Below, piece by piece: positions 1 to 8,545 of a stretch of DNA of 64,000 nucleotides (position 1 is its first letter; every line of letters begins with the position of its first letter). This stretch comes from VXMF01 sp965206775 (GTDB lineage Bacteria > Acidobacteriota > Terriglobia > Bryobacterales > UBA6623). The position numbers and the translations under genes are program-made. A model generated the notes under the pieces. The model did no database searches. It was given only the letters and a program-made list of their open reading frames with translations, and was not told the DNA's origin. The stretch is from positions 310,001 to 374,000 of the forward strand of contig CBDBKU010000002.1 of NCBI GenBank assembly GCA_965206775.1. The letters run 5' to 3'.

Positions 1-901
1 GCCATTCATGCCACTCGACATAGCCCTCGTGATGCTTCTCCAGCACCACCGTCCACTCCTGCCTCGGCAACCTCAGCACCTTCTTGCTCACCTCCCCCCG
101 CCCGTCCACCCGCAACTCCGTCCGCTGCCGCTGGTACACGTACGCCCCTCCCATCAGCGGGTTCGTCAGCACTTGGTACACCCGCGCGTAGGTCGCCTCG
201 CTCCACTCCATCTCCCTGTTTCCGCGCTTCCCCGGCAGCTTCGTCCCCGCCTCCCGCAGCTTGCGCACCGTCTGCCGCGCCGAACCCGTCTCATGGAATT
301 TCGCGAACACCTCCGCGATCGCCTGCCGCACCTGCTCGTCGGGGTCCTTGCGCAACTCCGTGCCGACCACCACGTACCCGCTCGCCACGCTCCGATACAA
401 CTCGCCACGCTCCGCCTTGCTCCGCAGGCCCTCGTCCATGCGCGCCTTGATCCGGAACCGCTCCTCCTCCGACAACGTCCCCTCGATCCCCAGCACCACC
501 CGGTGGTCGCCCTCCCTCAAGTCGTACACCTTGCCCGCCTTCACGAACAGCGTGTCGGTCAGCCGCAGCCAGCGCAACAAGCCGAACCATTCCGCCGTGT
601 CGCGCGCCAAGCGCGACGAATCCAGGCCCAGCACCACCCCCACCCGTCCCCGCGCCACCAGCCGCGTCAGCTTCGCGAAGCCCGTCCGCTCCGTATCCCC
701 CGCCGCCGAAACCCCCAGGTCGTCGTCGATCACCTCGACCCGCTCCGCCGGCCAGCCCAGATTCCGCGCCACTTCCCGCAATCCATACTGCAGCCGCGTC
801 GATTCCCGGTTCGTCAGCACCTGCTGCGGCGTCGATTGGCGCACATAGACCACCGCCAGCCGCTCAAGATGCCGTTCGCGGATCGTCGTCTCCCGCTTCA
901 T
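1..901 (-). CDS. Serine site-specific recombinase, 3' end outside window
   Basis: Translated from the ATG at 901 the frame stays open to the left edge, giving about 300 residues of a large-type serine recombinase. Visible are the N-terminal resolvase domain with YVRQS (nucleophile Ser about residue 23), the conserved LDSSRLARD segment carrying active-site arginines, and then the Recombinase domain (residues about 165-270) with the GSARQTVRKLRE and TNPLMGGAYVYQR stretches. A zinc-ribbon or coiled-coil C-terminus would lie beyond position 1. It mediates strand exchange for a mobile element. Its start overlaps the end of a 67-aa ORF, and a DUF5372-like ORF lies further upstream, the usual arrangement for this recombinase group. 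Codons here are strongly G/C-ending, like the other mobile genes in the window. Confidence 0.85.
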   Translation of the reverse strand, partial: MKRETTIRERHLERLAVVYVRQSTPQQVLTNRESTRLQYGLREVARNLGWPAERVEVIDDDLGVSAAGDTERTGFAKLTRLVARGRVGVVLGLDSSRLARDTAEWFGLLRWLRLTDTLFVKAGKVYDLREGDHRVVLGIEGTLSEEERFRIKARMDEGLRSKAERGELYRSVASGYVVVGTELRKDPDEQVRQAIAEVFAKFHETGSARQTVRKLREAGTKLPGKRGNREMEWSEATYARVYQVLTNPLMGGAYVYQRQRTELRVDGRGEVSKKVLRLPRQEWTVVLEKHHEGYVEWHEW

Positions 902-1067
902 TCCGGGCCTCCTTCTCCGCGATCCGCAGCATCAGCCGCGCCAGCTCTTCCAGCAGTTCCTCGTGCGCCGCCTCCGGAAAGCTGTTCCACAGCGCCAGCC
1001 GCTCCTCGTGTTCCAGCAGCCCCGGCAGAGACGCCTGCCAGTTCGCCGCTCCCTCCTTCTCCGCCAT
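864..1067 (-). CDS. Small acidic helical protein upstream of recombinase
   Basis: A 67-residue frame starting MAEKEG, rich in Glu, Leu and Ala, predicted helical (LPGLLEHEERLALWN and ELARLMLRIAEKEAR). It overlaps the recombinase start by 38 bases, which suggests translational coupling. Small ORFs of this kind often precede such recombinases, but I do not know the function. It could instead be the C-terminal half of the preceding DUF5372-like frame after a frameshift near 1070, because the upstream frame reads LVQVLEDA and then loses sensible composition. Confidence 0.5.
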   Translation of the reverse strand: MAEKEGAANWQASLPGLLEHEERLALWNSFPEAAHEELLEELARLMLRIAEKEARNEAGDDDPRTAS

Positions 1068-1317
1068 GCGCGTCCTCCAGCACCTGCACCAGTTTCTGCA
1101 AGGCATGATAGTCCGCCATGCGGCCCTGCGTGCGCGGCGCATCGTCCGCAGGAGCCTCCCAGCTGGTCCACGCCGCAGGGATGCTCTTGCGCTTGCCATC
1201 GGGCAGTTCGACCCACAACGCCAGACTACCGTCCGAGCGCCGTTTCCGAGCCAGCACCGCCAGCTCCTGACCGTCGAGGGGGTGTCCGAGGCGCTTGATC
1301 AGAACCCGCTCAGGCCC
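898..1317 (-). pseudogene. DUF5372-like accessory protein, 5'-truncated
   Basis: The frame reads HPLDGQELAVLARKR, then LWVELPDGKRKSIPAAWT, the pattern I associate with DUF5372 proteins found just upstream of transposon recombinases. The N-terminal coding part is cut where sequence of the neighbouring transposase begins (about 1318-1340), and no convincing start is seen; a GTG at 1257 is internal to the motif. After about residue 60 the composition turns into Gly/Ala runs, suggesting that the real gene shifts frame into the following 67-aa ORF. Function of the family is unknown; context says it belongs to the recombinase element. Confidence 0.45.
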
Positions 1318-1349
1318 GCAATCGCGGAATGGATTAGTTTGATCTGCTC

Positions 1350-2306
1350 TTGGTCGAGACGGACGTGCATTACCCGACGGACGTGAGCCTGCTGTGGGAC
1401 GCGCTGCGCTGCCTGATCCGGGTCACGGCGCTGGCCTGCGAGCAGCACGGCCTGGGCGGCTGGCGCCAGAGCGCGCATCTGATCCGGACAGTGCGCGGCC
1501 TGTTCCAGCGGGTGCGCTCGTCGAAGCGAAGGAAGCAGCAGCCGCGGCGGGTGCAGGACTACTTGCGGCAGGCGCGCTGCATAGCGGAGCGCGCGAAGGA
1601 GTCTCTGGAGCGCTTGGAGGCGGCGCGAGCGGGAGCGGGTATCGTCAACGAAATCAAGGGCTTCCTGGAACACGCGGAGCGGCAGGTCGACCAGGTGGAG
1701 CGGCGCGTGCTGCGAGGCGAGACGATTCCGCAAGAGGAGAAGGTCTTCTCGGTTTTCGAGCCGCACACGCGCTGGTGCGCGAAGGGCAAGGCAGGGCGGC
1801 CGGTGGAGCTGGGAGTGCCGGTGGGGATCGTGGAGAGCGAGCACGGGTTCGTGCTGCATGCCAGGATCATGTGGACGGAGCAGGACGTGGACGTGGCGCA
1901 GCCGCTGGTGAAGGAGACGCAGGAGCTGTATCCGGACTTGGCGGGCTGCAGTTTCGACAAGGGCTTCCACAGTGCGGGGAACCGGGAGGAATTGGACAAG
2001 GTGCTGGTGTTGAACGCGCTGCCGCAGAAGGGGAAGCTGTCGAAGGCGGGGCGGGAACGGGAGTCGGAGCCGGGATTCGCGGCGGCGCGGAAGGCGCATC
2101 CGGCGGTGGAATCGGCGATCCACAACCTGGAATGCCGGGGCTTGGACCGGGTGCGGTCGAAAGGGGCGGCGGGCTTCGAGCGAGCGGTGGGGCTGGCGGT
2201 GCTGGCGGGGAACCTGCACCGGATCGGACTGCTCCTGCAGAGGCGGGAGCGGAAGCGGCTGAAGCGGGCACGCAAGCGGGCGCTCCCGCTACGGCTGGCC
2301 GCGTAG
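1350..2306 (+). pseudogene. ISNCY-family transposase, 5'-truncated
   Basis: The 318 residues begin directly at the VETDVHYPTDVSLLWDALR motif typical of ISNCY (IS1202-like) transposases, which in full-length proteins lies more than 100 residues in. An in-frame TAG at 1335-1337 precedes it and no N-terminal DNA-binding region exists upstream, so the gene is decapitated at the junction with the recombinase element. The DDE core remains: D in VETDVHYP, GCSFDKGFHS for the second acidic residue, and a late Glu in the HPAVESAIHNLE segment. The C-terminus is basic. About 275 bases follow before the next gene; they contain no ORF and presumably the IS right end, but I could not define a terminal repeat. 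Confidence 0.75.
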
Positions 2307-2582
2307 CGGCGAGGGAGCGCCCCGGGAACGAGCAGCGCCAGCCTGCTGGCAGGCAGGAGTGTGGGAAGGGTGCGCAAGGACTCGGAATCCGGCTTGGAAA
2401 GCCGCCATGCGACGGCAAGCCGGGGCGGATTGCGCCCCGAAACGGCGCCCGCCACCAGCACAGTAACTGAACCCTCGTGTGTGTCTGCGCAAAATTCAGG
2501 GGTTTTGTCGCAGGCACTATCTAACCCCCCACTAGCGATTATACGCGCAGTTTACCCGAACAGGTGCAAGGGCCGGTCTCTC

Positions 2583-3950
2583 CTAGGCCAAGAGTTCTTT
2601 CACAACACGTCCATGAACGTCAGTCAGTCGGAAGTCCCGGCCCGCGTGCCGGTATGTCAGGCGCTCGTGGTCCATCCCCAGACGGTCCAGAATCGTCGCC
2701 TGGAAGTCATGGACTGTGACGGGGTCTTCCGCGACGTCAAAGCCCATCTCGTCGCTGGAGCCGTAGACCGTGCCGCCCTTAACGCCGCCGCCAGCCAGCC
2801 AGGAACTGTAGACCCTCGCATGATGGCCGCGCCCTTCCGCGCCAGGGGACGGGCAGGTCGGAGTGCGGCCGAACTCGGTCGTCCACACGACGATGGTGTC
2901 GTCGAGCATGCCTCGCGACTTGAGGTCTCGGATCAGCGCTCCGATTGGCTGGTCGACGTTCCTCGCGAGCCTGTTGTAGTTCGACATCTTGGCGTGCGAG
3001 TCCCAGTTCCGATCGAGCATGGTTCCGCCGTCGATCAGCTCCACGAACCGAACTCCGCGCTCGACGAGCCGGCGAGCGACAAGACACTGCCAAGCGAAGC
3101 CCTCGTTGCTGCCGCGCTCGAGCCCGTACATCTTCAGGGTCGAGTCGGATTCCCTGGCCAGGTCGAACGCCTCAGGCGCTTCGGCCTGCATGCCGAACGC
3201 CGTCTCGAACGACTTGATGCGGGCCGACAGGTTCGAGTCCCGCTCGCGCCCCTGCAGGTACTGCCGGTTGAAGTACTCGAGCATGTCCAGCTCAGTCCGC
3301 TGCTGGCTCGCCGAGTTGCGCCGGCTCATGTGCGCGATGGGCTCGTCCCCGGGCACAATGCGCGTGCCTTGGTGAAGCACGGGAAGGAAGTCCGAGCCCC
3401 ATACCTGTCCTCCGGCATACGGGATTTCCGGAGCGATGACCATGAACGACGGAAGGTTCTGGTTGAACGTGCCCAGGCCGTAGCTGACCCAGGAGCCGAT
3501 GCTGGGGCGGTTGAACGTCGCGGAACCGGTGTGGATCCCGAGGGTCGCGCCGAAGTGGTCGCCATTGATGTTCTTCATCGAGCGGACCACCGCGACCTCG
3601 TCGATGACCTTCCCGATTTCCGGGAAGAGGTCGCTGACCTCGATGCCGCTCTGCCCGTAGGGCCTGAACTCCCAGTCCGCTCCCTTGTATACGCGATTCT
3701 TGCCGTGCTGCTTGTCGTGGTTCGCTCTTAGGAAGGGCTTCGGGTCGAACGTGTCGACGTGCGATACCCCGCCTGTCATGAACAGGAAGATGACGCGCTT
3801 GGCCTTCCCCGTATAGTGCGGCGCCTTCGGCGCGAGCGGATCGGCCGGCGCGGCAGCCAGCATCTCTGACAGCAGGCTCGGAAGCAGCAGGCCGCCACCA
3901 GCGAGCGAGCGGATCGTTTGGCGCCGATTCAACCTTGACGCTTGCAGCAT
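2583..3950 (-). CDS. DUF1501 domain protein, Tat-type leader
   Basis: A 455-residue protein with a twin-arginine-like leader (NRRQTIRSLAGGGLLLPS) followed by the DUF1501 fold, which is related to the alkaline phosphatase/sulfatase superfamily. Family hallmarks visible: GKAKRVIFLFMTGGVSHVDTFDPKP near residue 50, HFGATLGIHTGS, a long middle helix region, ARRLVERGVRFVELIDGG and VVWTTEFGRTPTCPSP, GRGHHARVYSSWLAGGGVKGG, and the terminal RDFRLTDVHGRVVKELLA. The biochemical activity is unknown; members are exported and usually paired with a cytochrome-domain DUF1549/DUF1553 protein. This copy is unusual in lacking that partner: IS debris lies downstream and a divergent transporter upstream. Confidence 0.9.
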   Translation of the reverse strand: MLQASRLNRRQTIRSLAGGGLLLPSLLSEMLAAAPADPLAPKAPHYTGKAKRVIFLFMTGGVSHVDTFDPKPFLRANHDKQHGKNRVYKGADWEFRPYGQSGIEVSDLFPEIGKVIDEVAVVRSMKNINGDHFGATLGIHTGSATFNRPSIGSWVSYGLGTFNQNLPSFMVIAPEIPYAGGQVWGSDFLPVLHQGTRIVPGDEPIAHMSRRNSASQQRTELDMLEYFNRQYLQGRERDSNLSARIKSFETAFGMQAEAPEAFDLARESDSTLKMYGLERGSNEGFAWQCLVARRLVERGVRFVELIDGGTMLDRNWDSHAKMSNYNRLARNVDQPIGALIRDLKSRGMLDDTIVVWTTEFGRTPTCPSPGAEGRGHHARVYSSWLAGGGVKGGTVYGSSDEMGFDVAEDPVTVHDFQATILDRLGMDHERLTYRHAGRDFRLTDVHGRVVKELLA

Positions 3951-3982
3951 GGCACCTTAATAGTAACGTTGAGGGCCTCCCA

Positions 3983-4663
3983 TTGACACGCTACGACTCA
4001 GTTTTCCTAGTCCTTTCCGGGTTCTTCCTCTCCAGCCTGGTGCTGGCGAATGCGATGGTGTTCAAGTTCGTGGACGTGCCGCTGCCGTTCGTTGGCCTCG
4101 CTACGATCAGCGTCGGGGTGCTGCCGTATCCGATCACGTTCCTTTGCACCGACCTGATCAGCGAGCTCTACGGCAAGAAACGAGCTGACGCGATCGTGCT
4201 GACGGGGTTTCTCGTCAGCGTCTATATGCTGGCTCTGCTGCAGCTGGGCCGCGTCCTCCCGGTCTCGCACCTGCAGGACGATGCCATTCAAGGGCACTAC
4301 CTAGCCGTCTTCGGGCAGAGCGCCCGGGCCATCTTCGGGAGCATGGTCGCGTACCTGCTCGCCCAGTTCATTGACGTGCGTCTCTATCACTTCTGGCGGA
4401 AGCTGACGAATGGCAAGCATCTTTGGCTGCGCAACAACGCTTCCACGATGCTCAGCCAGCTGGTCGACACGACCGCCGTCGTGACCATTCTTTTCTACGG
4501 AGTCTTTACCGGGCCTCAGATCGGTTCGGTGATCGCAGCCAGCTACGTCTACAAGCTGCTGGTCGCCGCCGCCGACACGCCGTTGATGTACCTCGGCTCC
4601 TCACTGTTCAAGGACATCACCGAAGAGTCCCGTCGGCGGGGGCTGATTCACGAGGCCGCTTGA
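3983..4663 (+). CDS. yhhQ: Queuosine precursor transporter (YhhQ/DUF165 family)
   Basis: A membrane protein of about 226 residues with six or seven hydrophobic helices. The YhhQ signature is clear: LVLANAMVFKFV, VGVLPYPITFLCTDLISELYGKKRA, and SQLVDTTAVVTILFYGV. Family members import 7-cyano/aminomethyl-7-deazaguanine precursors for queuosine in tRNA. I prefer the TTG at 3983, preceded by GAGGG at good spacing and giving a start right before the first membrane segment; an in-frame ATG at 3935 would overlap the start of the divergent DUF1501 gene by 16 bases. It converges with the ABM gene, with a hairpin between them. Confidence 0.88.
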   Translation: MTRYDSVFLVLSGFFLSSLVLANAMVFKFVDVPLPFVGLATISVGVLPYPITFLCTDLISELYGKKRADAIVLTGFLVSVYMLALLQLGRVLPVSHLQDDAIQGHYLAVFGQSARAIFGSMVAYLLAQFIDVRLYHFWRKLTNGKHLWLRNNASTMLSQLVDTTAVVTILFYGVFTGPQIGSVIAASYVYKLLVAAADTPLMYLGSSLFKDITEESRRRGLIHEAA

Positions 4664-4664
4664 A

Positions 4665-4686
4665 CCGCCACCCGCTCGGCTGGCGG
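4665..4686. terminator. Possible bidirectional hairpin between convergent genes
   Basis: CCGCCA (4665-4670) and TGGCGG (4681-4686) form a six-pair stem with a ten-base loop in the 29-base gap between two convergent stop codons. No T-run follows on either strand, so an intrinsic terminator is only a guess. Confidence 0.3.
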
Positions 4687-4692
4687 CAGCGA

Positions 4693-4998
4693 TCAGCCAG
4701 CTTCGACCACTTGGAGCGTCACCGATTCCACCAAATGGCCCGCCTGCTTGCGAAAGGCGGCCATGTGGGGGGCCCGGGCGTGGGACTGCAACGCCGCCAT
4801 GCTCGACCACTTCTCCACAACGGTCACTCTCTGGGGATCCAGAGCCTGGGCCTTCCACCCGGCATCGGCGTCCACGCAAGGCAGGTAGTCGATGCAACCC
4901 TCCTCGGCTTCGACGTTCGGCACGTTCTCCTTGAATCGGGCCAGGTATTCCTCCCGGCAGCCTTCCTTGGTGCGGATCGACGCGATTACGTGAATCAT
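4693..4998 (-). CDS. Antibiotic biosynthesis monooxygenase (ABM) domain protein
   Basis: A 101-residue single-domain protein beginning MIHVIASIRTKEGCREEY, with the ABM/YgiN pattern: N-terminal beta strand, helix containing REEYLARFKENVPNVEAEEGC, then the conserved VVEKWSSMAALQSHARAPHM, and a final strand VTLQVVEAG. Related proteins act as cofactor-free quinol monooxygenases or as small dimeric stress proteins; the substrate here cannot be told. The frame stays open 87 bases upstream, but the ATG at 4998 matches the family start and has GGAGA and AGG purine tracts upstream. Confidence 0.82.
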   Translation of the reverse strand: MIHVIASIRTKEGCREEYLARFKENVPNVEAEEGCIDYLPCVDADAGWKAQALDPQRVTVVEKWSSMAALQSHARAPHMAAFRKQAGHLVESVTLQVVEAG

Positions 4999-5222
4999 TT
5001 GGTACCTATTGTCTCCAGAAGTGGTAAAGCGCCACCAAGCGATCAAGCACAACGCGGCAGCACGCACTCTCGGGAAGGCCGCCAACGAGAGTTAGAGGGA
5101 TGTGAAACGCGACTCGCCCGCCTAGGTGCTTGAATTCGCCTTCTACCTTACCTTCGTCGTTGGAGGCTCGGCCCCAGCGAAGGCCGGTAAACGGGGGCCG
5201 GAGCAGCAATCGCTGGGACGAT

Positions 5223-5405
5223 TTACGGCGAACGTCTGTTCGAATCGGCCCAGCCGAACAGCCGGACCAAGGTGCCGATGACGGCGACGGTCGCCCCGAT
5301 CATCCACATCAGCATCTTGAGGTTGCTGTCCATAACGTCGAGTTTCCCCTTGATCTCGGCCTTGTGGGCGTCAAGCGTGGTAATGATGCCGAGGCCGTCC
5401 ACATT
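5223..5405 (-). pseudogene. C-terminal remnant of a small coiled-coil membrane protein
   Basis: The end of a long low-quality minus-strand frame reads TTLDAHKAEIKGKLDVM, then NLKMLMWMIGATVAVIGTLV, then RLFGWADS: a short amphipathic coiled coil followed by one membrane helix, the layout of many small DUF1640-like or phage-associated membrane proteins. Sequence upstream of about 5405 does not look coding, so this is probably the surviving tail of a decayed gene. A tiny intact gene with an unrecognised start cannot be excluded. Confidence 0.35.
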
Positions 5406-5863
5406 CCGAACTCCCGCCGTTGGGCTGCACGCATCCTGCTGGGAAACACCCGTTCTGCCAAGCTCGTCCGGGACAGCCGGGCCATTGGGATCGGGCGGCA
5501 AGTGGCTGGGGGCATCAAGTGTCGGGCGTAGCGGTTCCCGCTCGAGGCGCGACGCGTCTCGAAGAGACAGGTTGCCGGCCGAGCGGGTTGCCGGCAGCTC
5601 TCGTGGACGCCGGGCGCAATCTCGACACAAGCGTGAATTGGCGCGCGCGCGAAAGGAGATCCGTCCCGAACCGAACGTGCACGGGGCGGCTCTCGATGGA
5701 CAGCCCGGATGTGGACCCGGCACAGTAGAATGAATCCAGCGAGAGCGTCGCGCGAGTCATTTTCCGGACCGGAATCGTAGCGACCCAGCTGACGTCGACG
5801 CTTCCCGCGCGTTCGGTTTCGATCGGGGGAGGGCCGCTCCAGCTTCCGCTTGGCCCGGCCGGA
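5406..5863. other. No gene recognised
   Basis: About 460 bases with frames on both strands but only Arg/Pro/Ser-rich, GC-driven translations. I see no domain, RNA gene or repeat. The 3' part must hold the promoter of the following 441-residue gene. Confidence 0.5.
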
Positions 5864-7189
5864 ATGAAAGCCACGCGGTCGGAGACAGGCCCGGATGCCA
5901 GGCAGATGCAGAATCAAAGCCCCACGATCCAGCGTCTGATCAACGATGGCCTCTTCGAGCGCCTTCCGGCAACTTTTGCCGTCTACTCGCTAGACCGGAT
6001 CAAGGACTGGAACAAGCTCTTTCCAGCCGAACAGGGGTATTTCGAACACCTTTTCGGACTACTGGACCGCTCGTCGTCAGAGGCCGTCGAGAGTCTCTTC
6101 CAGCCTCTTCGCGAAATCGAGCGGAAGATGGACATCGGCGGGCTCTGGAACACCAAGAAATTCACGCTGGAGCACGTCGACTTCCTGCAGCGCAGCCGCC
6201 ACCTAGCCGAATGGAGGGAGGCCGTAGCCGGCGTTTTCGCCAAGATCGATCCCGTGCTCGACGCCGAGGTCGCGCGTTTGGGGAATCCTCGGCTCGTGGT
6301 CGTCGTGTCTCCCATCGAGCTCCCGATGGGCCCTGACCGGATGTGGACTCGCCTCCGCGACCGCGGCCGACTGCTGCCATTGAATATCGGGGACGATGCC
6401 CGGCTCGCGGACTATCTCGCCAAGTTGATTAGCGGCGCTTCCCGTGCCACGCGAGCCCCTAGCCTCTTCGACCTATATGCCGCCCAGCGCTCTCGCAACC
6501 AGTTCGACACGTGGGTGGTCGAAGCTGGCGACCCGGTCCTGCGGCTCGCGCAATCGATCGACGGCTGGGTCGGCTTGAGCTACGAACGCCTCGCGGACCT
6601 GCGCCGCGTTCTCATGCGCGAGGTGAACGAGCTCGTGACTCAAGAAAAGATCCCCGGTCCGCGGCAACTGGGCGAGCGATTGCAAACGATGAACCCCGGT
6701 GCGCTGCGCAGGGCTGCAGGGCGCGACCCGGTCCTGCAGGACTTCTTGCAGTCCGTGCTGCTCAACGGCAACGGCACGCTGCTGGTCAACAACACGTTCG
6801 TCGAATGGACGACCCTTCAGGCGATCCGACGAGCCCGCCCCTCGCTAGTGCTCGCAACGTTCGGGATTCGCAACAAGGTCAAGCCGTTCAGCAGTCTCCT
6901 GATCTATTCGGACCAGGAGGAGACCAACCCGATCCCCACCCAAGCGGACATGCTGGGCACCTACGTGGATCTGGAAGTGTTTTACCAGTACATCTGGCAG
7001 GAGTGCGGCAAGTACGCCGAGTACCGCAGGAACACCGCCTACCTGTTCATCGGCGTCGGGATGGACGCGCTGTTCGCGATCGGGCCGCCGGACTTCCCGC
7101 TGTTCGCGTCGGATGAACCGATACGCCTCGAAGAAGTGTTCCAAGGCTGCGCGGACTGGCTGGGACTCGAGCGGGCGGATCTCGGCTAG
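5864..7189 (+). CDS. Conserved-looking hypothetical protein, soluble
   Basis: A 441-residue (or 427 from the in-frame ATG at 5906, which begins MQNQSPTIQRLINDG) soluble alpha/beta protein with no signal peptide or membrane helix. I do not recognise the family. Segments with the feel of conserved motifs are GLFERLPATFAVYSLDRIKD, RLVVVVSPIELPMGPDRMW, LLVNNTFVEWTTLQAIRRARP and a final GVGMDALFAIGPPDFPLFA. Codon use matches neighbouring core genes and the frame is clean over 1.3 kb, so it is a real gene. The next gene starts about 50 bases downstream on the same strand. Confidence 0.75.
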   Translation: MKATRSETGPDARQMQNQSPTIQRLINDGLFERLPATFAVYSLDRIKDWNKLFPAEQGYFEHLFGLLDRSSSEAVESLFQPLREIERKMDIGGLWNTKKFTLEHVDFLQRSRHLAEWREAVAGVFAKIDPVLDAEVARLGNPRLVVVVSPIELPMGPDRMWTRLRDRGRLLPLNIGDDARLADYLAKLISGASRATRAPSLFDLYAAQRSRNQFDTWVVEAGDPVLRLAQSIDGWVGLSYERLADLRRVLMREVNELVTQEKIPGPRQLGERLQTMNPGALRRAAGRDPVLQDFLQSVLLNGNGTLLVNNTFVEWTTLQAIRRARPSLVLATFGIRNKVKPFSSLLIYSDQEETNPIPTQADMLGTYVDLEVFYQYIWQECGKYAEYRRNTAYLFIGVGMDALFAIGPPDFPLFASDEPIRLEEVFQGCADWLGLERADLG

Positions 7190-7236
7190 AACCGTGCGGA
7201 TAAGGTCGGCGGCCCGGGAATCCCGCGCTACCCTGA

Positions 7237-7530
7237 ATGAGACGGATGTCGAACGGCCCTGCAGCGTTGAGGATGTCGCTCGCCGTCGCGCTGGCGCTCG
7301 GCGCGGTGCCGCGGGTGATCGGCGGACCCGAGACGGAGACCGAGATCCTCGGGAAGCTGCAGCGTTCCGGCCGCCTCGCCACAATTGGGGTGCAGTCGTC
7401 CGAACGGCTCCATCCGCTCGCGCGCCTTTCGCCCGGCGACCCTCCGCTGCTGGCTTTCCGGTACCTGGAGGATCGCAGGCGCCATCGTTTCGGCGAACTG
7501 GACCTGATGATGGACGATGCCGGCCACTAG
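7237..7530 (+). CDS. Small exported hypothetical protein, coupled to TPR gene
   Basis: A 97-residue frame starting MRRMSNGPAALRMSLAVALA with a plausible signal peptide (cleavage near AVPRVIGG), followed by a short charged domain. Its stop codon lies 14 bases inside the start of the TPR gene, which suggests translational coupling. It has no recognisable domain. The alternative frame over the same bases is Arg-rich and less credible. Confidence 0.5.
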   Translation: MRRMSNGPAALRMSLAVALALGAVPRVIGGPETETEILGKLQRSGRLATIGVQSSERLHPLARLSPGDPPLLAFRYLEDRRRHRFGELDLMMDDAGH

Positions 7531-8545
7531 CCGACTGCGAACATTCTTCTTGGGGCTGTCGATCGGCGCCCTGGCACTAACGCCGGCGGGGGCGGACGAG
7601 CCCTTCGAGGCAGGGCTCCGCCTCTTTGAGGCGGGGAGCCTGACGAAAGCGAAGGAACGCTTCTCCGTTTCGATTGACCGACGGGCGCCTGCGCTCGAGG
7701 CGATCGTTGACGCCGCGCTGGGCCGCTGTGCCGAGGCTCTGCCGAAGCTCGCCACGGCAGCCGCGGGAGGCGACCCGTCCATCGCGAAGCTCGCCGGCCT
7801 GGCGGCCGCCCGGTGCTCGATCGCGGGCAAGCGGTTCGACGCTGCCTTAAACACGCTGGCCGAGCTGCAGACGAACCATCCCGTCGACCCTGACATCCTT
7901 TACGAGACGGCGCGACTGCACCTGAAGGGCTGGAACGAGGCGGTCTCGGCGATGTTCAGCGCGGCTCCCGCCTCGTTCCGCGTCAACCAGCTCTCAGCCG
8001 AGATCTTCGAGATCCAAGGCCGGTACGACGACGCGGTCCGAGAATACCGCAAGGCAATCGAGAAGGCCCCGGGAACTATCAACTTGCACTACCGGCTGGG
8101 ACGGGCCTTGCTGATGCGATCCCACGAGCCCGGCACGCTGGAAGAGGCCCTCGAGGAATTCCGCGCCGAGCTGAAGCTGAATCCGAACGACGCCGTCGCC
8201 GAGTTCCAGGTCGGCCAGATCCTCCAGGTGCAGGGCCGACCGGGCGACGCGCTCTCGCACTTCGAACGGGCCGTGGAGCTCGACGGTGAATTCCCGGAAG
8301 CTCTGATCGCAGTTGCCAAGGAGCGGACGCGACTTGAGCGGTTCGACGAGGCGATCGACCTGCTGGAGCGCGCGCTGAAGCTGCAGCCCGAGAGCGAACC
8401 GGCGCATTACAGCCTGATGCTGGCGTACCGCAACGCGGGGCGCCGGGCCGACACCCAGCGCGTCCAAGAGGCGCTCGAGCGCCTGCAATCCCCGTCGGGC
8501 GGCGAATTCAACGAGTTTCTCAAGCGCATCGGCGAGGCTCCGTGA
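7517..8545 (+). CDS. Exported tetratricopeptide repeat protein
   Basis: A 342-residue protein with a signal peptide (TFFLGLSIGALALTPAGADE) followed by a run of TPR units from about residue 30 to 330; clear repeats include DDAVREYRKAIEKAPGTINL, GDALSHFERAVELDGEFPE and DEAIDLLERALKLQPESEPA. TPR arrays are scaffolds for protein contacts, here in the periplasm or at the cell surface. It overlaps the following CRTAC1 gene by four bases (GTGA), so the two are almost certainly co-translated. In acidobacteria TPR genes often sit directly before ASPIC/UnbV proteins, so a complex is a fair inference. Confidence 0.88.
   Translation: MPATSRLRTFFLGLSIGALALTPAGADEPFEAGLRLFEAGSLTKAKERFSVSIDRRAPALEAIVDAALGRCAEALPKLATAAAGGDPSIAKLAGLAAARCSIAGKRFDAALNTLAELQTNHPVDPDILYETARLHLKGWNEAVSAMFSAAPASFRVNQLSAEIFEIQGRYDDAVREYRKAIEKAPGTINLHYRLGRALLMRSHEPGTLEEALEEFRAELKLNPNDAVAEFQVGQILQVQGRPGDALSHFERAVELDGEFPEALIAVAKERTRLERFDEAIDLLERALKLQPESEPAHYSLMLAYRNAGRRADTQRVQEALERLQSPSGGEFNEFLKRIGEAP

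Noticed and set aside
8..1108. Plus-strand frame of 366 codons at the window start
   Set aside because: Pro/Arg/His-rich antisense of the serine recombinase, which has clear catalytic motifs on the other strand.
1394..2470. Gly/Ala-rich 358-codon frame over the ISNCY transposase
   Set aside because: Out of frame with the transposase motifs; no recognisable protein.
2361..3731. Long plus-strand frame opposite the first DUF1501 gene
   Set aside because: Antisense shadow of a conserved gene.
5006..5209. 67-codon minus-strand frame upstream of the ABM gene
   Set aside because: No family, no ribosome-binding site and composition typical of intergenic DNA.
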